Assembly (NCBI GenBank): GCA_008973525.1
Contig: WACJ01000501.1
Span: forward strand, 1,364,001 to 1,428,000
DNA length: 64,000 bases
Origin: Stenopsyche tienmushanensis
Taxonomy: Eukaryota > Arthropoda > Insecta > Trichoptera > Stenopsychidae
Direction of reading: 5' to 3'
Each line of letters opens with the position of its first letter. Position 1 is the first letter of the stretch. The position numbers and the translations under genes are program-made. This document shows positions 24,916-37,809 of this stretch, in pieces. A model generated the notes under the pieces. That model worked only from the letters and a program-made list of their open reading frames with translations, had not been told where the DNA came from and did no database searches.

Positions 24916-27900
24916 TTACATTTGGCTGCAGTTTCATCGTTGAAAAATGAAGTTCTAGAACTCTCAGCAAGACTGCATGCAGCACACCGGGATCGGGATG
25001 CAGCAAGAGAAGCATTATGTACAGCACAGGTATTGTAGTAATCCAGCAATAAGCATAATCATTTAGCATAAGCATAATTCATATTATTAATTTAAAAATA
25101 TGACATTACAGAGTGAATGTGGTAGATTACGCAGTGCGCTTGCTGCTCAAGCTAGAGCATCCGAAGAACGTCTGACTGAATTGCACGGTGTAATCGCTGA
25201 ATTACGTAGGGCCGGAGCAGCCAGAGAACGGGCTGCCATTCCTGAATTAAGAGAAGATGAATCGGGTACGCTCTTACATAATGCTCATGATTAACAACAG
25301 ATTTTTAATTCCAATTACAAAACATTTCATATTGATAAATTTAACAAAACAAAAAATGGTCAGCAAAAATAACTATTTTGTTTTATTTTTAAAGAGTTGG
25401 AAACTTCATGTCGTGAAGGATCAATTACTGGCGGTGCAGGTAGTGATCGCACAACGTCTCCGGGTGATAATGATGAAACTGCATCAATACCACATGAACA
25501 GGTATTTTTTAAATTATGATTATGACTAACAAATGCTTTTTATGTATAAATATAATATTATTTCTTTTAAATTCAATTTCAGGATCATGTTCAAAGTCCG
25601 GTTAGTCCAGCGGCTTTACCAGTTCCAGAATTTCCAAATCGCACATCAACAACACCAGAAATAGGATCTCATAATAAAGATATGCAATACACGACTAGAA
25701 CATGCGAAGCTGATTCCACTTCAGATATTAAAGCAATCAATTCTAGAGCACCAAATAATTTAGCACCAGATTCCACATCTTTGGAAGAAGATACTTTGGA
25801 TGTAGATAGACGATTCCCGAGTGATCGAAGACGTAGGAGAGCAACATCGAGAAGTCCTAGGCTAGTTCGACGTGATATTAGTAGTAGTGGGAAAAGTTAT
25901 AATGCGGACGCAAAGAATTATTATGAGGGCGGTATGATAATCGGCCACGAAGATATTGGCGATGGAGACGTTGAGGATGAAATAGATGTCGAGGAACCGC
26001 ACAGGTTGACCGAAAGTGGCGGGCAATATTCTCCCAGAATGGGTAGTAAACTCGACGCTAGATTTGGGCCTATTGGTTTGTACATTTTTTATTTGCAAAG
26101 TATTTTAATGTATATGAATATGTTTATTAGATTTTTTCACTATGAATTTTTTTTAAATAAGGATCGTGCATACGCGGTAGTCCAGTTTCTGGTGCAAGTC
26201 CTCAAACGAAATTAGCTTCTCGTGTACGTCTTCGAAGAACGCATGAAGAAAATAGATTAACAGGAAAAGATATTTGTCAGGAAGGAGTAAGTACAATATA
26301 ATAATTATACAAATATATATAATATAGATTTGAACCGCAGAAAGATAAGTTGTTAATTAATTTTGAATGTTTATTAGGTTTATAGTAGTGCTGTAGCAGA
26401 GCATCTTGCGCGAGGCGCTCTTTATGAACATGATAGTGAAGAACTCTCGAGATTAGTGGCACGAGTTGATCGCTTAGAAGCTGACAATGTATTGCTTTCG
26501 GCAACATTAAGAGAATCAAAAGAACATGCTGACAGGTTAAAAATATTTTTAAAAAAATACTATAGTATAGAATCATTTTATTACTTTAGTTTAAAAGGTA
26601 ATGTGTATATCATAGCTGTAATTTATATACTCATTTTAATTTTTGCAGATTATCATTAGCTTGCGCTCAATGCTCTGCTGAAGCTGGTGCCTTAAGAGTG
26701 GCTTTGGCTGCTGCAGATCGAGCTGTAGAAGCTTACGATGTTCTTTTAGCCTTAGCAGAGACTAATCAACATCAGGTTATTGGAAATATTTTCAAGATTA
26801 TGTTGATAAAATATATTTTTGACAAGTATTTTGTTTTAAAGATTTCAATTAAACAATTAATCAACAATTAAATTATTCTATTTTACTTAGGGACGTGGGG
26901 GAAATCATTCAAATAATAATTCAAAACTTCGCGCTGCAGCTGAGAGGGTGGCCAAGCAACTGTTGGCACGGCTTGATGATGAAGCAGCGGGACTTTTGCA
27001 ACCAGATGCAGCTCCCGGACCTGGACCATGGTCTGATCCCGCTGCAATGTTGCTTTACCATAATAGGTGAGTGCTCTTTTTAATAAAATATATTTTACAT
27101 TTATTTAATCGTAATAATGTCTACGATATTTATTTACTACTTTTGAATTATGTTTTTTTACAGCAGCAATGTTGGGGGGGCATCCTGGTCTCAAGAAGAA
27201 GAAGAAAGATTAAGAAATCATGTTTCTCGTTTGAAAAGAGAAAGAACGATGACAGCTTGCGGAGCTCAGCCAGCCCCATGGCCACTTCAAGGTTCAATTT
27301 TTGAACAATATGACCAGTTTTGTTAGTTCTATAATTATAATCATATTTATAATTAATTTTACTATTTTTATCTTATACTTAAATATCTAACGGTAAAGGC
27401 ATATACAGGACGTGTCCCAAAAGTCTTGAAATGTATATTTATCCAATATCCCTACTGATTGAAGAGTATTCGAACTGATTTGGTGAGTTGGGGTGGACCC
27501 TTAGCTTGCGTGTTCATGAGTTGAGCGAAACACATGTGGCAACATTATTGTAGCCATCCTACATTCCCAACCTAGCTCCAGTTGACTTATTTGTTTCTGA
27601 GATCAAAACAACACTCAAAGGATGCTATTTTAACAGCATTGATGCTATCCAAGTAGCCGTGGTGATGTTAACGTTGAGTCCTTTGAAAGGACGTACCGAG
27701 CTTGGGAAAGTCAGTGAAAAAAATATGTAGATGATGGTGACAAGTACTTTGAAGAATATTAACAATTATCAATAGTGTGGGAATATTACTATTATTATAA
27801 AAATAGTTTTAATTTTTTCCATTAAATATTACAAAGATAAAGAACCCCCTCTACGGAGGTAAAATAAGGATTTCCGTAGTATACTTAGAGTTTGTATTGA

Positions 27901-29284
27901 GGCTGCGGAGCCCTAATGATACTGAGGAGCGGATACCTCCATTCCTCTCGTTGAGTCCTCGCCTTTAGGCTAAGATGAGAGGCACGAGCGCGAACTCTCC
28001 CGTAATTCGAAATGTCCTTCTTGGTGGGCTACATGAGGCAGCCGCGACAAAGATTGCAGGCCACATGATACGGCAAGAGAGCCTACGCAACAATATTGTC
28101 AATAAATCTTTAAAAAAAAATATATTTCATGACTTGGGACACACCTATACATATATTAAAATTCAAACTAGAAAAAAAGTTCACTGCTTCAATAAATACA
28201 GAAATCTTATTGATTCTGAAAATTTGAAATCAGTAGATTAAAATTCTTTCCTATGAAAATAACAATTGATCGAAATCAGCAGTATAAATAATGAAAAAAA
28301 AAAATTTTCTAGATGAAAACGATGGGGGTGACGACAGTATTGGAGGAAATGGCAGTACCGGAGCAGATAGATTAAAATACCTGGATCCTGTAGATGCAAG
28401 AAAGCTGGATATGGAAACAGCCGTTTTAATGCAGGTTTGAATCATTTATTTCATATATATCTATGAATATAACATCATTCCATTTTGAATTATTATAATA
28501 CTATTAAATAATATAACAATTATTTTATTTATGAATGTATTCATTTATATAGGAAGTAATGAGCCTTCGAGAAGAAAGAGCTGAGCTACGCGCAAGGCTG
28601 AGAGCTCTTCGTCCGCCGGGATCTTCCAGACAAGTATACAAACAGCATTTTTTAATCACTTCTCGTGTAAATTGTTTTTCAGTTTAATCAACTTATTAAT
28701 CTATCCGGGTAAAGAGAAGTCGCAAGTAAATTATTATCATAAGTGCCCCCACAATCCGAGGATGCATCTCGGGGGTTATTTGTAAAACGTAGAAATAAAC
28801 TAATGCCTAATTTTATTATTTGTATACCTTTGAATGTAAAATCATTTTAAGGTACCTCAAAAAAGTTCTCGAATGTAAAATGTTAATAAACTGCTTGATT
28901 AGTTTGGATAGGTTAAATATCTTTCGAACTCTAGCGAAAATTAGTTATTCACTATTTTAAAAGAATAGAATTTTACATTAAAAAAATAATTGCTTTCAGA
29001 CCAATAGCTCCAGTGGAATAGATGAGGGCGAGAGTGAATGGCGATTACTTGAAGCGTTGGCACGCGAGAATAGTTTGAAGATTCGGCTTCAAAAGCTTAT
29101 GGCTTCAGTTCAACAAGTATGTCAATAAAAAAATCTAATTTAAACAGTAATACATGCTTCTTATTTAATATTTTGTCTTTTAAAATTGAAAAATACATTA
29201 TAACTTTATTTTGTAGGCTGGTAAAGGTGGTGATTTTGGAGAAGATTTGGGTAAAATATGCCCAAGATGTGGCTCAAGAGACAG
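24916..29284 (+). CDS. mcc: mcc homologue, main body (11 exons)
   Basis: This is the insect homologue of MCC, a cytoplasmic and cortical coiled-coil scaffold known from vertebrates as a regulator of cell-cycle and Wnt signalling with PDZ partners. Exons read from splice sites: 24916-25029, 25112-25265, 25395-25501, 25583-26075, 26162-26286, 26378-26535, 26649-26775, 26891-27066, 27164-27291, 28313-28434, 28553-28633, 29000-29116 and 29217-29284; the 13 pieces keep phase throughout. Recognisable MCC blocks are SLKNEVLELSARL, EERLTELHGVIAEL, SSAVAEHLARG, VEAYDVLLALAE, AERVAKQLLARLD, EEERLRNHVSRLKRER and KLDMETAVLMQEVMSLREE, in the same order as in vertebrate MCC. The 25583-26075 exon is an Asp/Glu/Ser-rich linker without clear homology. 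The donor at 27,291 (CAAG/gttcaa) is weak, and if it is skipped the frame stops 12 codons later. The protein is shorter at the C terminus than the vertebrate one, lacking most of the last coiled coil. Confidence 0.92.
27406..28147 (+). mobile_element. mariner relic inside an mcc intron
   Basis: The termini are inverted: ggacgtgtcccaaaagtc on the left and, on the - strand, ggtgtgtcccaagtcatg on the right. Inside, NLAPVDLFVSEIKTTLKGC matches the DLAP block of mariner transposases. About 27,840-28,080 is foreign sequence, possibly a second insertion. It enlarges the intron between the exons at 27,291 and 28,313, next to the weak donor. Confidence 0.7.
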
Positions 29285-29335
29285 GTATTTATTTAATTTT
29301 CTTTGAGATATGATTTTAAAGTGTACATTCTGTAG

Positions 29336-29387
29336 GCGTGGTAAGGCAAATTGGCTTAAACGTAAAAATAAGCAATGCATAAAATGA
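29336..29387 (+). CDS. mcc: mcc candidate terminal exon 1
   Basis: After a ttctgtag acceptor, 17 codons in the phase left by 29,284 read RGKANWLKRKNKQC and end at TGA. Joined to the preceding exon this gives a short basic tail after the motif KICPRCGSRD. The tail does not resemble the PDZ-binding end of vertebrate MCC. It competes with the acceptor at 29,894, so the two may be alternative last exons or only one is used. Confidence 0.5.
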
Positions 29388-29894
29388 GGAGAGTTAAGCT
29401 ATTTCACTTCTATCGCATGAGACTAACGCATTTTTTAAATTTAATTTGTTATTTATAAGTTATATACGTCCAAATTTATATAAAAATTAATATATTGATG
29501 GTTTCAATCGTGTCCCAATGTTTCCCTTTTAATTTTCCTTTTACGCGTGGAAACCAAATAGCTCTGATGAAATGTATCGTTGTCGCGTCTTGATAGCGTA
29601 TCGTTGCTCCATAGAACGATCCATTGTGCCGTGTTATACATCCTTAAAAAGAACGTTAAAAGAACGAAGAATCCTTAAGGGAACGACTCTCCGACAGCTC
29701 GGAAGCAACTTTTAAAGGGCGCATTTTAAAGCTGATACTCCCCTCAAAGTAATTCGTTGCGAAAAAATTGGACAAGTTTCTTATTGAATCCTGTAATATT
29801 TCTTCTGCTTCTACTTAAAATTGTAAGACCTGATTCAGCATTTTTTTCTATTACCATCTATTTACAATTATTGATAAAAATAAATTTATTTCAG

Positions 29895-29958
29895 ATCAAC
29901 TACAGATGTTGGGGAAAATGAAATTGTCACAAAAAGCGAATCTATTAAGGACCCTTGA
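29895..29958 (+). CDS. mcc: mcc candidate terminal exon 2 (alternative)
   Basis: A strong acceptor (tttatttcag) precedes 21 codons in the same phase, reading STTDVGENEIVTKSESIKDP and then TGA. The pyrimidine-rich acceptor is better than that at 29,335. The acidic/Ser tail would replace the basic tail of the other exon. Polyadenylation-like aataaa occurs near 30,640. Confidence 0.4.
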
Positions 29959-31214
29959 TGAGGCTGAAAGTTTGAGATTATTTTACCTGAGAAGTACATA
30001 CTAATTGTATTTAAATAACGTGAGAGGCTATACATAACACTTTTTCAAGCATTCAACATCCTCCATGTGGATAGTCATTATTTATCTGCACTTTAATTCA
30101 TCTTCATTATTTATTTGAACCATAGTGGCACTGTAATTGAATATTTACATCCGATAATCGACTATGGTATGTGAATCATATCGCAACATTTCCTAGTTAA
30201 TACCGAGTAAATCATTGGTCGTATATCTTATACATATGATGGAAGCAATTTGATCGAGTGATATTTTAAAATAAGTTTTATTCAATTTTTGTGGTAGTCA
30301 TTTACGAATCATTGTCACATATATAAATTTTTCATGTAGCGAATCTGGAATTGAAAATGGTCTTCCCGCCTAGATTTTAATAGTATTATTTATCAGATTT
30401 TATTTACGCATATATTTTTTTACATTGTACGATTGTGGCGTTTCTCCAAGCATAATAGGATCGATTGTTTTAAAGGTAGACTTTTGATTAAGTTTTGAAA
30501 AATCTGTTATATAATATTGAATACATCATTTGCGGCATATAAATATTATTTTTAGGAATAAATGTATTACAATTGGATTTGTTGTAAATTTATAGCAATC
30601 AAGATTTTGGGCTGCAATATTATGTACTGAGTAATTTAAACAAATAAAATAATATTTTAGTCTCGTCACAAAATTGCTTTAATGGATATAATGAAACTAA
30701 AATTATTCTATTTAAAAGTTACGTGAATTCACAAAAATATGTCTCAAATTGATATTAATATGACTAAAATGTAAAAATGATATGCGGATAATTTTTATTA
30801 TTAATAAGATATTACTAAGCCAATTGATTTTATTGATATACAAGGGTAGTCCCAGAAGTACCTGACCTGACACGTATAGAAGGCAGTTGTTATTTTAAAA
30901 AATACTATAATAGAAAGTACCTATCTTATAAAGCTTAAATTTCAAATTTGAAAATGCTACGTTGTTTAGTATTTGTTTGGCAGTCGTAAATATTGAATGT
31001 TCTTAATGAATTCGTAAACATGTAAAAAATCAGTCATCATTATGTGATACAATATTTTCATTTAAAAGGTCTCAATCCAACCAATATCAAAGCCGAGCTA
31101 ATTTCTACTCTGGTAAAGTCTGTTCCTTCGTTTACGAACTTCCAATATGAACATCGTAGTGGTGACCACGCCAGAAATGTGGAATTAAATCCACAAAACG
31201 GTATTTGATGACCG

Positions 31215-31900
31215 TCAACTGAAAGTGCGTGAACTAGCAAACATGAGAGGCATTTCAAAAGTGCTGTACATCACATATTGGCTGAAAATTTGGACATGAG
31301 AAAGCTGTGCGCAAGATGGGTGCTGCATTTGCTCGCATTTTTTTTTCTGTTTTATTGTTATAGGGTTATTTATATAAACCTTTATTGAAATTGGTAAACA
31401 GGGGGTTTTGTAAGCAATTTTTAATGCTTTATTCTGCACGACTTGCACCTTCAAAATGTTTGATTGGGATATATTACTCCAAACAGGTGCGGTGTATGTG
31501 CACGCTGGATGAATGACTGTCTTAAACAGGTGGAGCTTGCTATCGGTTGATAGAGAGCTCCGTCTACGCGCTCGAGACGAGGAGATGTGCTCTCCCCACC
31601 TAAACATCATGTACAGATTGACTCCCAAATATTTCACGCGAGGGATCGGTTGAACTTGTCGGTGATTGCGTCTCATGAAAAATGATAACTTCCTATTTGT
31701 CACTATTCAATTCTAGTTTCCATTTATGGAAGTATTTGTTCGCTGCATTCAAGGCGCGTTGTAGATTAGCAGTTATTTAATTGTCGTCGAAGTATGCTGT
31801 GTCATCGTGATGTTTCAATCGAGTGTATGGCGATGTTTCACAGCAATAAAGCCATGTTTTTCGTCGATTCATAATCAGATTGCTGCGCAAGGTTGCTTTG
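31215..31900 (-). mobile_element. LINE reverse-transcriptase fragment (Jockey-like)
   Basis: The - strand frame 31,215-31,703 reads VKYLGVNLYMMFRWGEHI, LFKTVIHPACTYTAPVWSN and VQNKALKIAY, the thumb region typical of non-LTR retrotransposon ORF2. Upstream RT motifs are missing, so it is 5'-truncated and dead. Confidence 0.8.
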
Positions 31901-31983
31901 TTTTTGTTAGATCGAGTACTTCTGGGGTCACCCTCGTAATTTATTAAGAATACCACGAATGGGTGTTAATAAATTCACAGTAT

Positions 31984-31990
<7 letters not shown>

Positions 31991-32019
<29 letters not shown>
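31991..32019. repeat. (TA)n microsatellite
   Basis: About 14 TA units in the spacer downstream of mcc. Confidence 0.9.
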
Positions 32020-32022
<3 letters not shown>

Positions 32023-34183
32023 GTACAAATTTATTAAATTATTAACGAACTTAAATTTGATATTATTTATGGTGTAAATTTTTATATACGTTTTGAATTT
32101 TTTTATGAAAAAAAGATGTGCCGCCGTGCTTAAGATTCTCAAAAAGTTTATATATGTGGTGTGATTCTTCGTTCATTACATATCATCACAAGAGTCTCCG
32201 ATTAAAGATGCCCACTACTATATATTGTTAAAAAGTGCTGCAAAGTTTAATAGTATTTAATAAAATAAATTATCTCATTGTAGTACGGTATTTTTATAGT
32301 GGCATTATAGGACAGTTACATGCGTCGTATATATTACATTGCATCTCGACGGAGGACATTGATAAATTGGTACCGCTTAAATTATAAAGTAATCTAAACA
32401 AATTGCAGTATCAGAGTTTCTTGCACCGAGTATTTATTAGTTTCAAGATTGAAATATAAGATGATAGCGTATTGAATTTCTTCTCTCTCGATGCAGATAA
32501 GCGTTACCGTAAATTATTTTAATAGACATATGTTTTCATATAATTTATTCCGACAGTTGTTTGATTATGCTGCCATATGTTATTTTTCTTCTAGAATAAG
32601 AATGTGTCAATAAAACGTGTATGTATTTGTGCCGTAGTGTACACACATACATTTAATTTGATTTATTGATCATTATGGGCATCAACGCATGAGTATAATA
32701 CCAAAATTGTATGTTTTTCTCCAACTGTATTGACGATACTCAATTACTTATTTGCATATATACATTAGGTTCGTTATATTTTAAGAGATTAATCTTTAAC
32801 TGTTTTACCCTGATTAATTTATTTTTTTACTTATGTATCATCCTATCGTATTTATTTTTATAATATACCGCCTGTATGTAAATATGTATCAATTGATATT
32901 TGTCGTTATTTTGGGTTACATCTGCATTCTGTATTTCTACCTTTTGAAAACTGCAAGCAGTCGAAAACTAAATGTATTCGTTCTATTACGCTGAAAGATT
33001 TATTTGGTAATATTTTTGTGTTGATAAATCAATGAAATGCAATTTAATGCCTTAAATGTGATATATATGTGCTTATATTATTATGTTTTGAAAAGTGTTA
33101 TAAAATATATATACTATCAATGCATTATATTAATTAATTTATGTCAATTACCTTAAATTTTATTCCTTGTTTTCCCGTGTTTTACATTAGAACAAACGAA
33201 GGTGTCTTCTTTTGGAAATTTTCAGACGGTTTCTCTGTTTGATCATAATATAATTAACAGCACTAAAGCCTGATTCTACGAGACATAAGCTAGATATTGA
33301 ATATTATTATCCATATATTCAAATGTTATACGTTCATGTTCGCGAGGAGCTCTTTTGCCGTGTCAGCGTTCTGAATAGCGGACCAGTTGAGCACACAGAC
33401 CTTGTGACCCCTCCCTCTTTGTTTAGGGCTTTCTATAAAAACCTATGGGGATAAAATTGTCCCCGGAGCCTTCCTCCCCAAAGGCTGCGGACTCGTAGAG
33501 GCTTGCAACACATATGGTCGCTCGATGGTATTAACTAGTATGCAAATATCTACTTATATATCTTTCTAGCCTAGAGAGTTACTTAGTTTGAAGTCGGGAA
33601 AGAATGGCTCTCACAGGCTGGTTTTAAATTAATTCGGTTTTGCACTTGCACTTGCGGTTTTGCATGCATTTTTTTGCGTGTGAGCTGTCATGGATCCGAT
33701 TAGCGCATCCAATACACGGCCTACATATGATTTTTTGTACAACAGCAATTTTCATTTTTAGGATTGATAACATGATTACATTTCTCAATTTGAGATGATG
33801 ATCTTGACCTCCATTAGGTACTTGTTTGAATTTACTTTCATCTACATTTACCTTATCATTAGCATAATAGTGCAGCAGCATATAGTCTTCAATCCATACA
33901 TTTTTGGAAAAGGTTCACATTCTTCTTATCCATATCATATATTTACCTCCGCTCGTGTGCTCGGTATTGAGTGCAACACAGTGTATAGTGTAATTTCAAT
34001 GTTCAAAGTGGTTTTGTAAATGAAACTTGTTTTTTTTTTACATAATTCAGAATTTTTATTGAATCATTTATAAACAAACATGAATTTTAATGTGTTTAAA
34101 ATTTTGAAAATAGTGAAGATGGATGTTCAAGAGAATGCCAAGTTTTCAGCGCAAGCAGAAGTCTCGTCTTTAAATCTGAGATT

Positions 34184-34793
34184 TTAGTAAGCGCAGCCAC
34201 AGACAGGCCGCCTCGGGTAAAGGCCGTGTTCTCCACTGTAGCTGCTGCTGGCACTCGCGTGATAAACTCGAGCCGGTCCGAGTGATACCCAGTTGGATGG
34301 AGCATGTTGGCTTCCAGGTCTAAAGAAATGTCCACCGCCATACCAATGGCCGCCATTTTCAAAACTAGCGCTATGACTGAATGACACCCTGCCTAGTGGC
34401 CATCTTGGACGTCTATGGCAACCGCAAGGAACACAAGCGTCGGTCAACTGAAATGAATTGCTCTAAATTAACATTTCATTCGTATATTAACATAAATAAT
34501 TTGATAATAACTCGGGGAGATTAATTTATACCAATTGAATAGTCGGCTTATACAAGTTTGATTGCAACGGGATTGATTTTATTATATTATTATAAAAACA
34601 CAAATCCAATTTATGGAAGGAACAATATAAAATTTAATGTTAAATCATAAATATGATTTTATTCCATTTATTAAATGAAACGCTTTGGATTTTTAAATAA
34701 TTAAATATATAATGAAAGTATGAATAAATAAATAATTGATTTTCTTACCGCAATGACCAAGAAGCAGGCAAAAAAGAAGATAGTGAACTTCAT
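34184..34793 (-). CDS. Gene A: secreted Cys-Gly-Cys/His/Ser-rich protein (exons 34749-34793, 34184-34447)
   Basis: Two exons. Exon 1 (34,793 down to 34,749) encodes only MKFTIFFFACFLVIA, a signal peptide, and ends in phase 0 at GTAAGA. Exon 2 follows a tttcag acceptor and gives 87 residues to TAA, about 102 residues in all. The mature part starts LTDACVPCGC, has a middle with GGHWYGGG and ARVYHASASSS, and ends CGCAY. Short Cys-Gly-Cys motifs near both ends with a His/Ser/Gly/Tyr core suggest a disulfide-linked extracellular structural protein. Gene B is a clear paralogue. The promoter at 34,830-34,881 has GCATTCCAATT, a TATA box and TCAGTAAG. I do not recognise the family by name; cuticle, eggshell, silk or glandular coat are all possible. 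Confidence 0.85.
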
Positions 34794-34829
34794 ATTGAAA
34801 TTTCAGGCGAAATGGGATTAACCAATCTT

Positions 34830-34881
34830 ACTGATTGACTATTGGATGATGTCTAGGATTATATATCCTAAATTGGAATGC
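34830..34881 (-). promoter_or_regulatory. Gene A promoter (CATTCCAA box, TATA, initiator)
   Basis: Read on the - strand: GCATTCCAATT (34,881-34,871), TATATAAT (34,865-34,858) and a TCAGTAAG initiator starting at 34,834. Spacing matches genes B-E. Confidence 0.7.
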
Positions 34882-35648
34882 GCAAAACATATTTTTTCTT
34901 TGCTTGATCTATCGGTCTAGGCTATTGATTTATTGGAAATGTGCGATTTTTATTATTTGATTGATTATTTCAGGTTCTGCTAACAATGAAAACATATTTT
35001 AACAATGATCTGGATTGAATTATTGGATTGCTCTGTATCGTCTAAACAAATACAAACATATTAAATATAGATCGTCGCATAGAACATTTAAATCAATACA
35101 TAGCTGATCTCTACTGCAGTAATTTTTCATTTGCATTCTGTTTCTTTTAAATTTATGTAACGAGATCAATTTAATGGTATAAAATGGTAACATAATTCAG
35201 ATCTACGTTCAGCATTTGGGGATTGTATTAGAGCCACATCGTCTCTTGCTCGCTAAGAACTTGCAGTAAGAAATAATTTAATAACATATTTTATTAAATT
35301 CCAAACGCATTGTAATTATTTATTTGCTATCTAAAAAACATTTTTGAATCGTACACTTTAATGACTTTCTACGTTTTATAATAAAGATCATATTCACACT
35401 GGGATGAAAAACATCGGAATAAAATAAATTATTCTATTCTATTCTCCCAATAATTCCTGTTTAATGTCAATACTTCAAGTTAAACCTATTTCATTTCTAG
35501 TTAAATGCATGTTTAATATTATTTTTTTATAGCTCTGTTGAAGAAACAGTAAATACACCATATAATGAAATGAACCCTTTTGGGTTGTATTAGGGCACTT
35601 TTAAATAGCACCAAACAAATTATAGAAGACATTCTTAGATACATATAA

Positions 35649-36020
35649 ATGATCATCCAAATGCGACGCCTAGATATGATTTTTACACGTGTCGCCTTTT
35701 CAAAAGTCTATACAAAAAAAAGTTACTGTTGTGCATTTTGGGCAAATGGAAACATTGGGTCACATTTTTTCGTAGTTGGTGCTGGAAATGCTGTTACTAA
35801 GCGATACCAATCAACGCTGGGTGACTTTTTATGGCCACAATTGAATCATATTGATGAGTCTGATGTCTGGATTCCAACAAGAAGTCGCTACATGTCACAC
35901 AACTTGAAAGAACAAGAAAATGTTGAAAATAAAAACTCCTTGGCGTTGCATTTTGATGACTCTGATTTGCATATTAGATCAGAGTGTATTAAATTATGGT
36001 TGATTATCTTAAATTTCTAC
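35649..36020 (+). mobile_element. mariner-like transposase relic
   Basis: The + frame reads FWANGNIGSHFFVVGAGNAV and then YQSTLGDFLWPQLNHID, followed by SDVW where functional relatives have the catalytic FQQDGA block. This matches the region around the second Asp of insect Tc1/mariner transposases, but the active-site residues are lost. Confidence 0.7.
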
Positions 36021-36074
36021 CTTATACTAAGTTATATTTTTCAGTTAACCGAAGCCGGTAGCGGCAAATTGTAA

Positions 36075-37262
36075 TTCTTCGACGAAGTTGATATAAACGC
36101 ATCTCCCAGACTAAAAGCTTCGGATGCCTGCTAAGCCATCTTGTGCCATAGTCATAGTGACCTAACGAGAAAATTCAGCGGTTATTTGAGAGATAATTTG
36201 GAACATCTTAGCTGGAATGAATTTAACTCTCGCAGTATATGCGGGAAAAGCGATTGGGGCGTTTAATATCTTATGACCACAGTATCGGCGTTGAAATGAT
36301 TGGAGTGATTGATTGGAGATTGGAGTCTCGGGTGGATGTTTCACTCTAAGGCACTCACCCATAAGAACCCTAGAGGGGGACGACCCTACGCCCGTGGGTA
36401 ACAGTCGACCCTCTGAATCAAAAGCTGTTGGGTTTAGCTGAGCTAACATGATTGGGTGCGCAGCTTATCATAAAGTGGAATGTGGACCTGCCGATTGTAG
36501 AAGGTGCAGGAGAATTCAAAAGGTGACCACCATGGGGAAGGGGGAGCCCTTGCAGTTCATCATCTGCTGCAGCCCCCTTCAAGCCTGGATGCTCTGTGCT
36601 CAAGTTGTAGCAGACATTCTTGTGTTGCTAGTCCGAGGGCACTCGGAAAAGACTCTGTCATCAAAGAGACCAAACATACCACTAAGTTGCTGTCTATCCA
36701 GTCTCAACTTTTCTATCCGATCTTACGTAATACAATTTTCATGATTGATTTGTTGAAATGTATTTCTTTTATCGAAGGGTTGTCAAATAAGCCTTCGAGT
36801 TAAAAACAATGTATTGTGAGCGTGGACAATGCTGATGGATCGATTGCAGTTATGTCATTGAGGATTAAATTGATTGCATTGCTACTATGTGTGAGATAGA
36901 ATCGAGCATTCAAGAGTTGAATGTTTTCCCTGTGGTTCTTTAAACGAATGACACATTTTCGCATTCGAAAGAACCATCGAGTCTCGAGTGATGTCGTTTT
37001 TATCAGGACACGGTGTCAGATCTTTCATTGGTGTCAGATCGCGGACAAAAGTTTCGTTAATGCGATTGACGTCTGCCGCTTTGGGATTTGTGAGGAAGGA
37101 TTGTGGACAATAAAATATATATATTTATGCTGTTATTGATGAATTTTAATAAGTCTAAAAGTGAGTCCAAAATAAAAATAAATAACAAGGGAAGTAATTT
37201 GTATGCCGAAATAAAATTATTCTATGAAATTGTTAGTTTAAAAAACTTGGTGTTAGAAGAAC
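36075..37262. other. Spacer between genes A and B
   Basis: No gene recognised. 36,160-36,700 is less AT-rich and has long but incoherent frames on both strands; it resembles decayed repeat sequence. Confidence 0.5.
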
Positions 37263-37779
37263 TTAATGGCATCCGCAGGTCTTGACTACTGGAAGGCATG
37301 GTCTGGGGGCGACGACGATTGGATTGCCGTAGTAAGCGTGTTCAACGCTGTGGCTGCTGCTTGCGCTGGCGTGGAGGACGCGAGCTGCTCCAGTTGATCT
37401 CCAGCCGGAATCATGGACGGTTCCGGTGTGACGGACGACACCACCTCCGTACCAGTGACCTACGGGACGTTCTACGCTGACGCTGTGGCTGGCGCTGTAT
37501 TTCAATCCTCCGCGCCAGACTGGGACTGGAGCTGGGGCAACGACGACTTTGCTGCATACGGGTCTGGGAGCTGGGAGTGGGACTGGGACGACGACTTTCT
37601 TAGCGCACACTGGCTTGGGTGGAGCTTTGCATCCACAACCAGAGGCAACCTGCAAAATATCACCGCAGATGTACCATCAGATTTACAATAAATATTATAC
37701 CATCAAAATATTATGCAACCATTAAATTAACACTTACCGCTAAGGCGCCGGCGAAGAAGAAGAGGAAGAGGAACTTCAT
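37263..37779 (-). CDS. Gene B: secreted Cys-Gly-Cys/Val/Pro/Ser-rich protein, paralogue of A (exons 37738-37779, 37263-37649)
   Basis: Exon 1 encodes the signal peptide MKFLFLFFFAGALA and ends in phase 0 at GTAAGT. Exon 2 begins after TTTTGCAG and runs to TAA, giving about 142 residues. The mature protein starts VASGCGCKAPPKPVC, then has a Val/Pro-rich part with repeated VVVPVP and VVVAPAP, then GHWYGGGVV and ARVLHASASSSHS shared with gene A, and ends VKTCGCH. Compared with A it has an extra N-terminal Val/Pro segment carrying two more Cys. Coding sequence is much richer in G and C than its surroundings. Paralogy with A and the shared CGCH ending with gene G support a family of extracellular structural proteins held together by terminal disulfides; that role is inference. 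Confidence 0.88.
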
Positions 37780-37809
37780 ATTTAGGCACTCGTAGGTCAA
37801 GCTGAACTT

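Larger units (their letters stand above)
29959..34183. other. mcc 3' flank and gene-poor spacer
   Basis: Very AT-rich. It contains a LINE fragment (31,215-31,900) and a TA microsatellite (31,991-32,019). A less AT-rich patch at 33,340-33,520 has no coherent frame. The first part may be mcc 3' UTR; several aataaa signals occur. Confidence 0.6.

Noticed and set aside
34096..34362. Alternative - frame overlapping gene A exon 2
   Set aside because: It lacks the signal-peptide junction and Cys-Gly-Cys ends shared with gene B.
37298..37691. Open + strand frames opposite gene B
   Set aside because: They are antisense shadows; only the - frame has a signal-peptide exon, splice sites and a paralogue.
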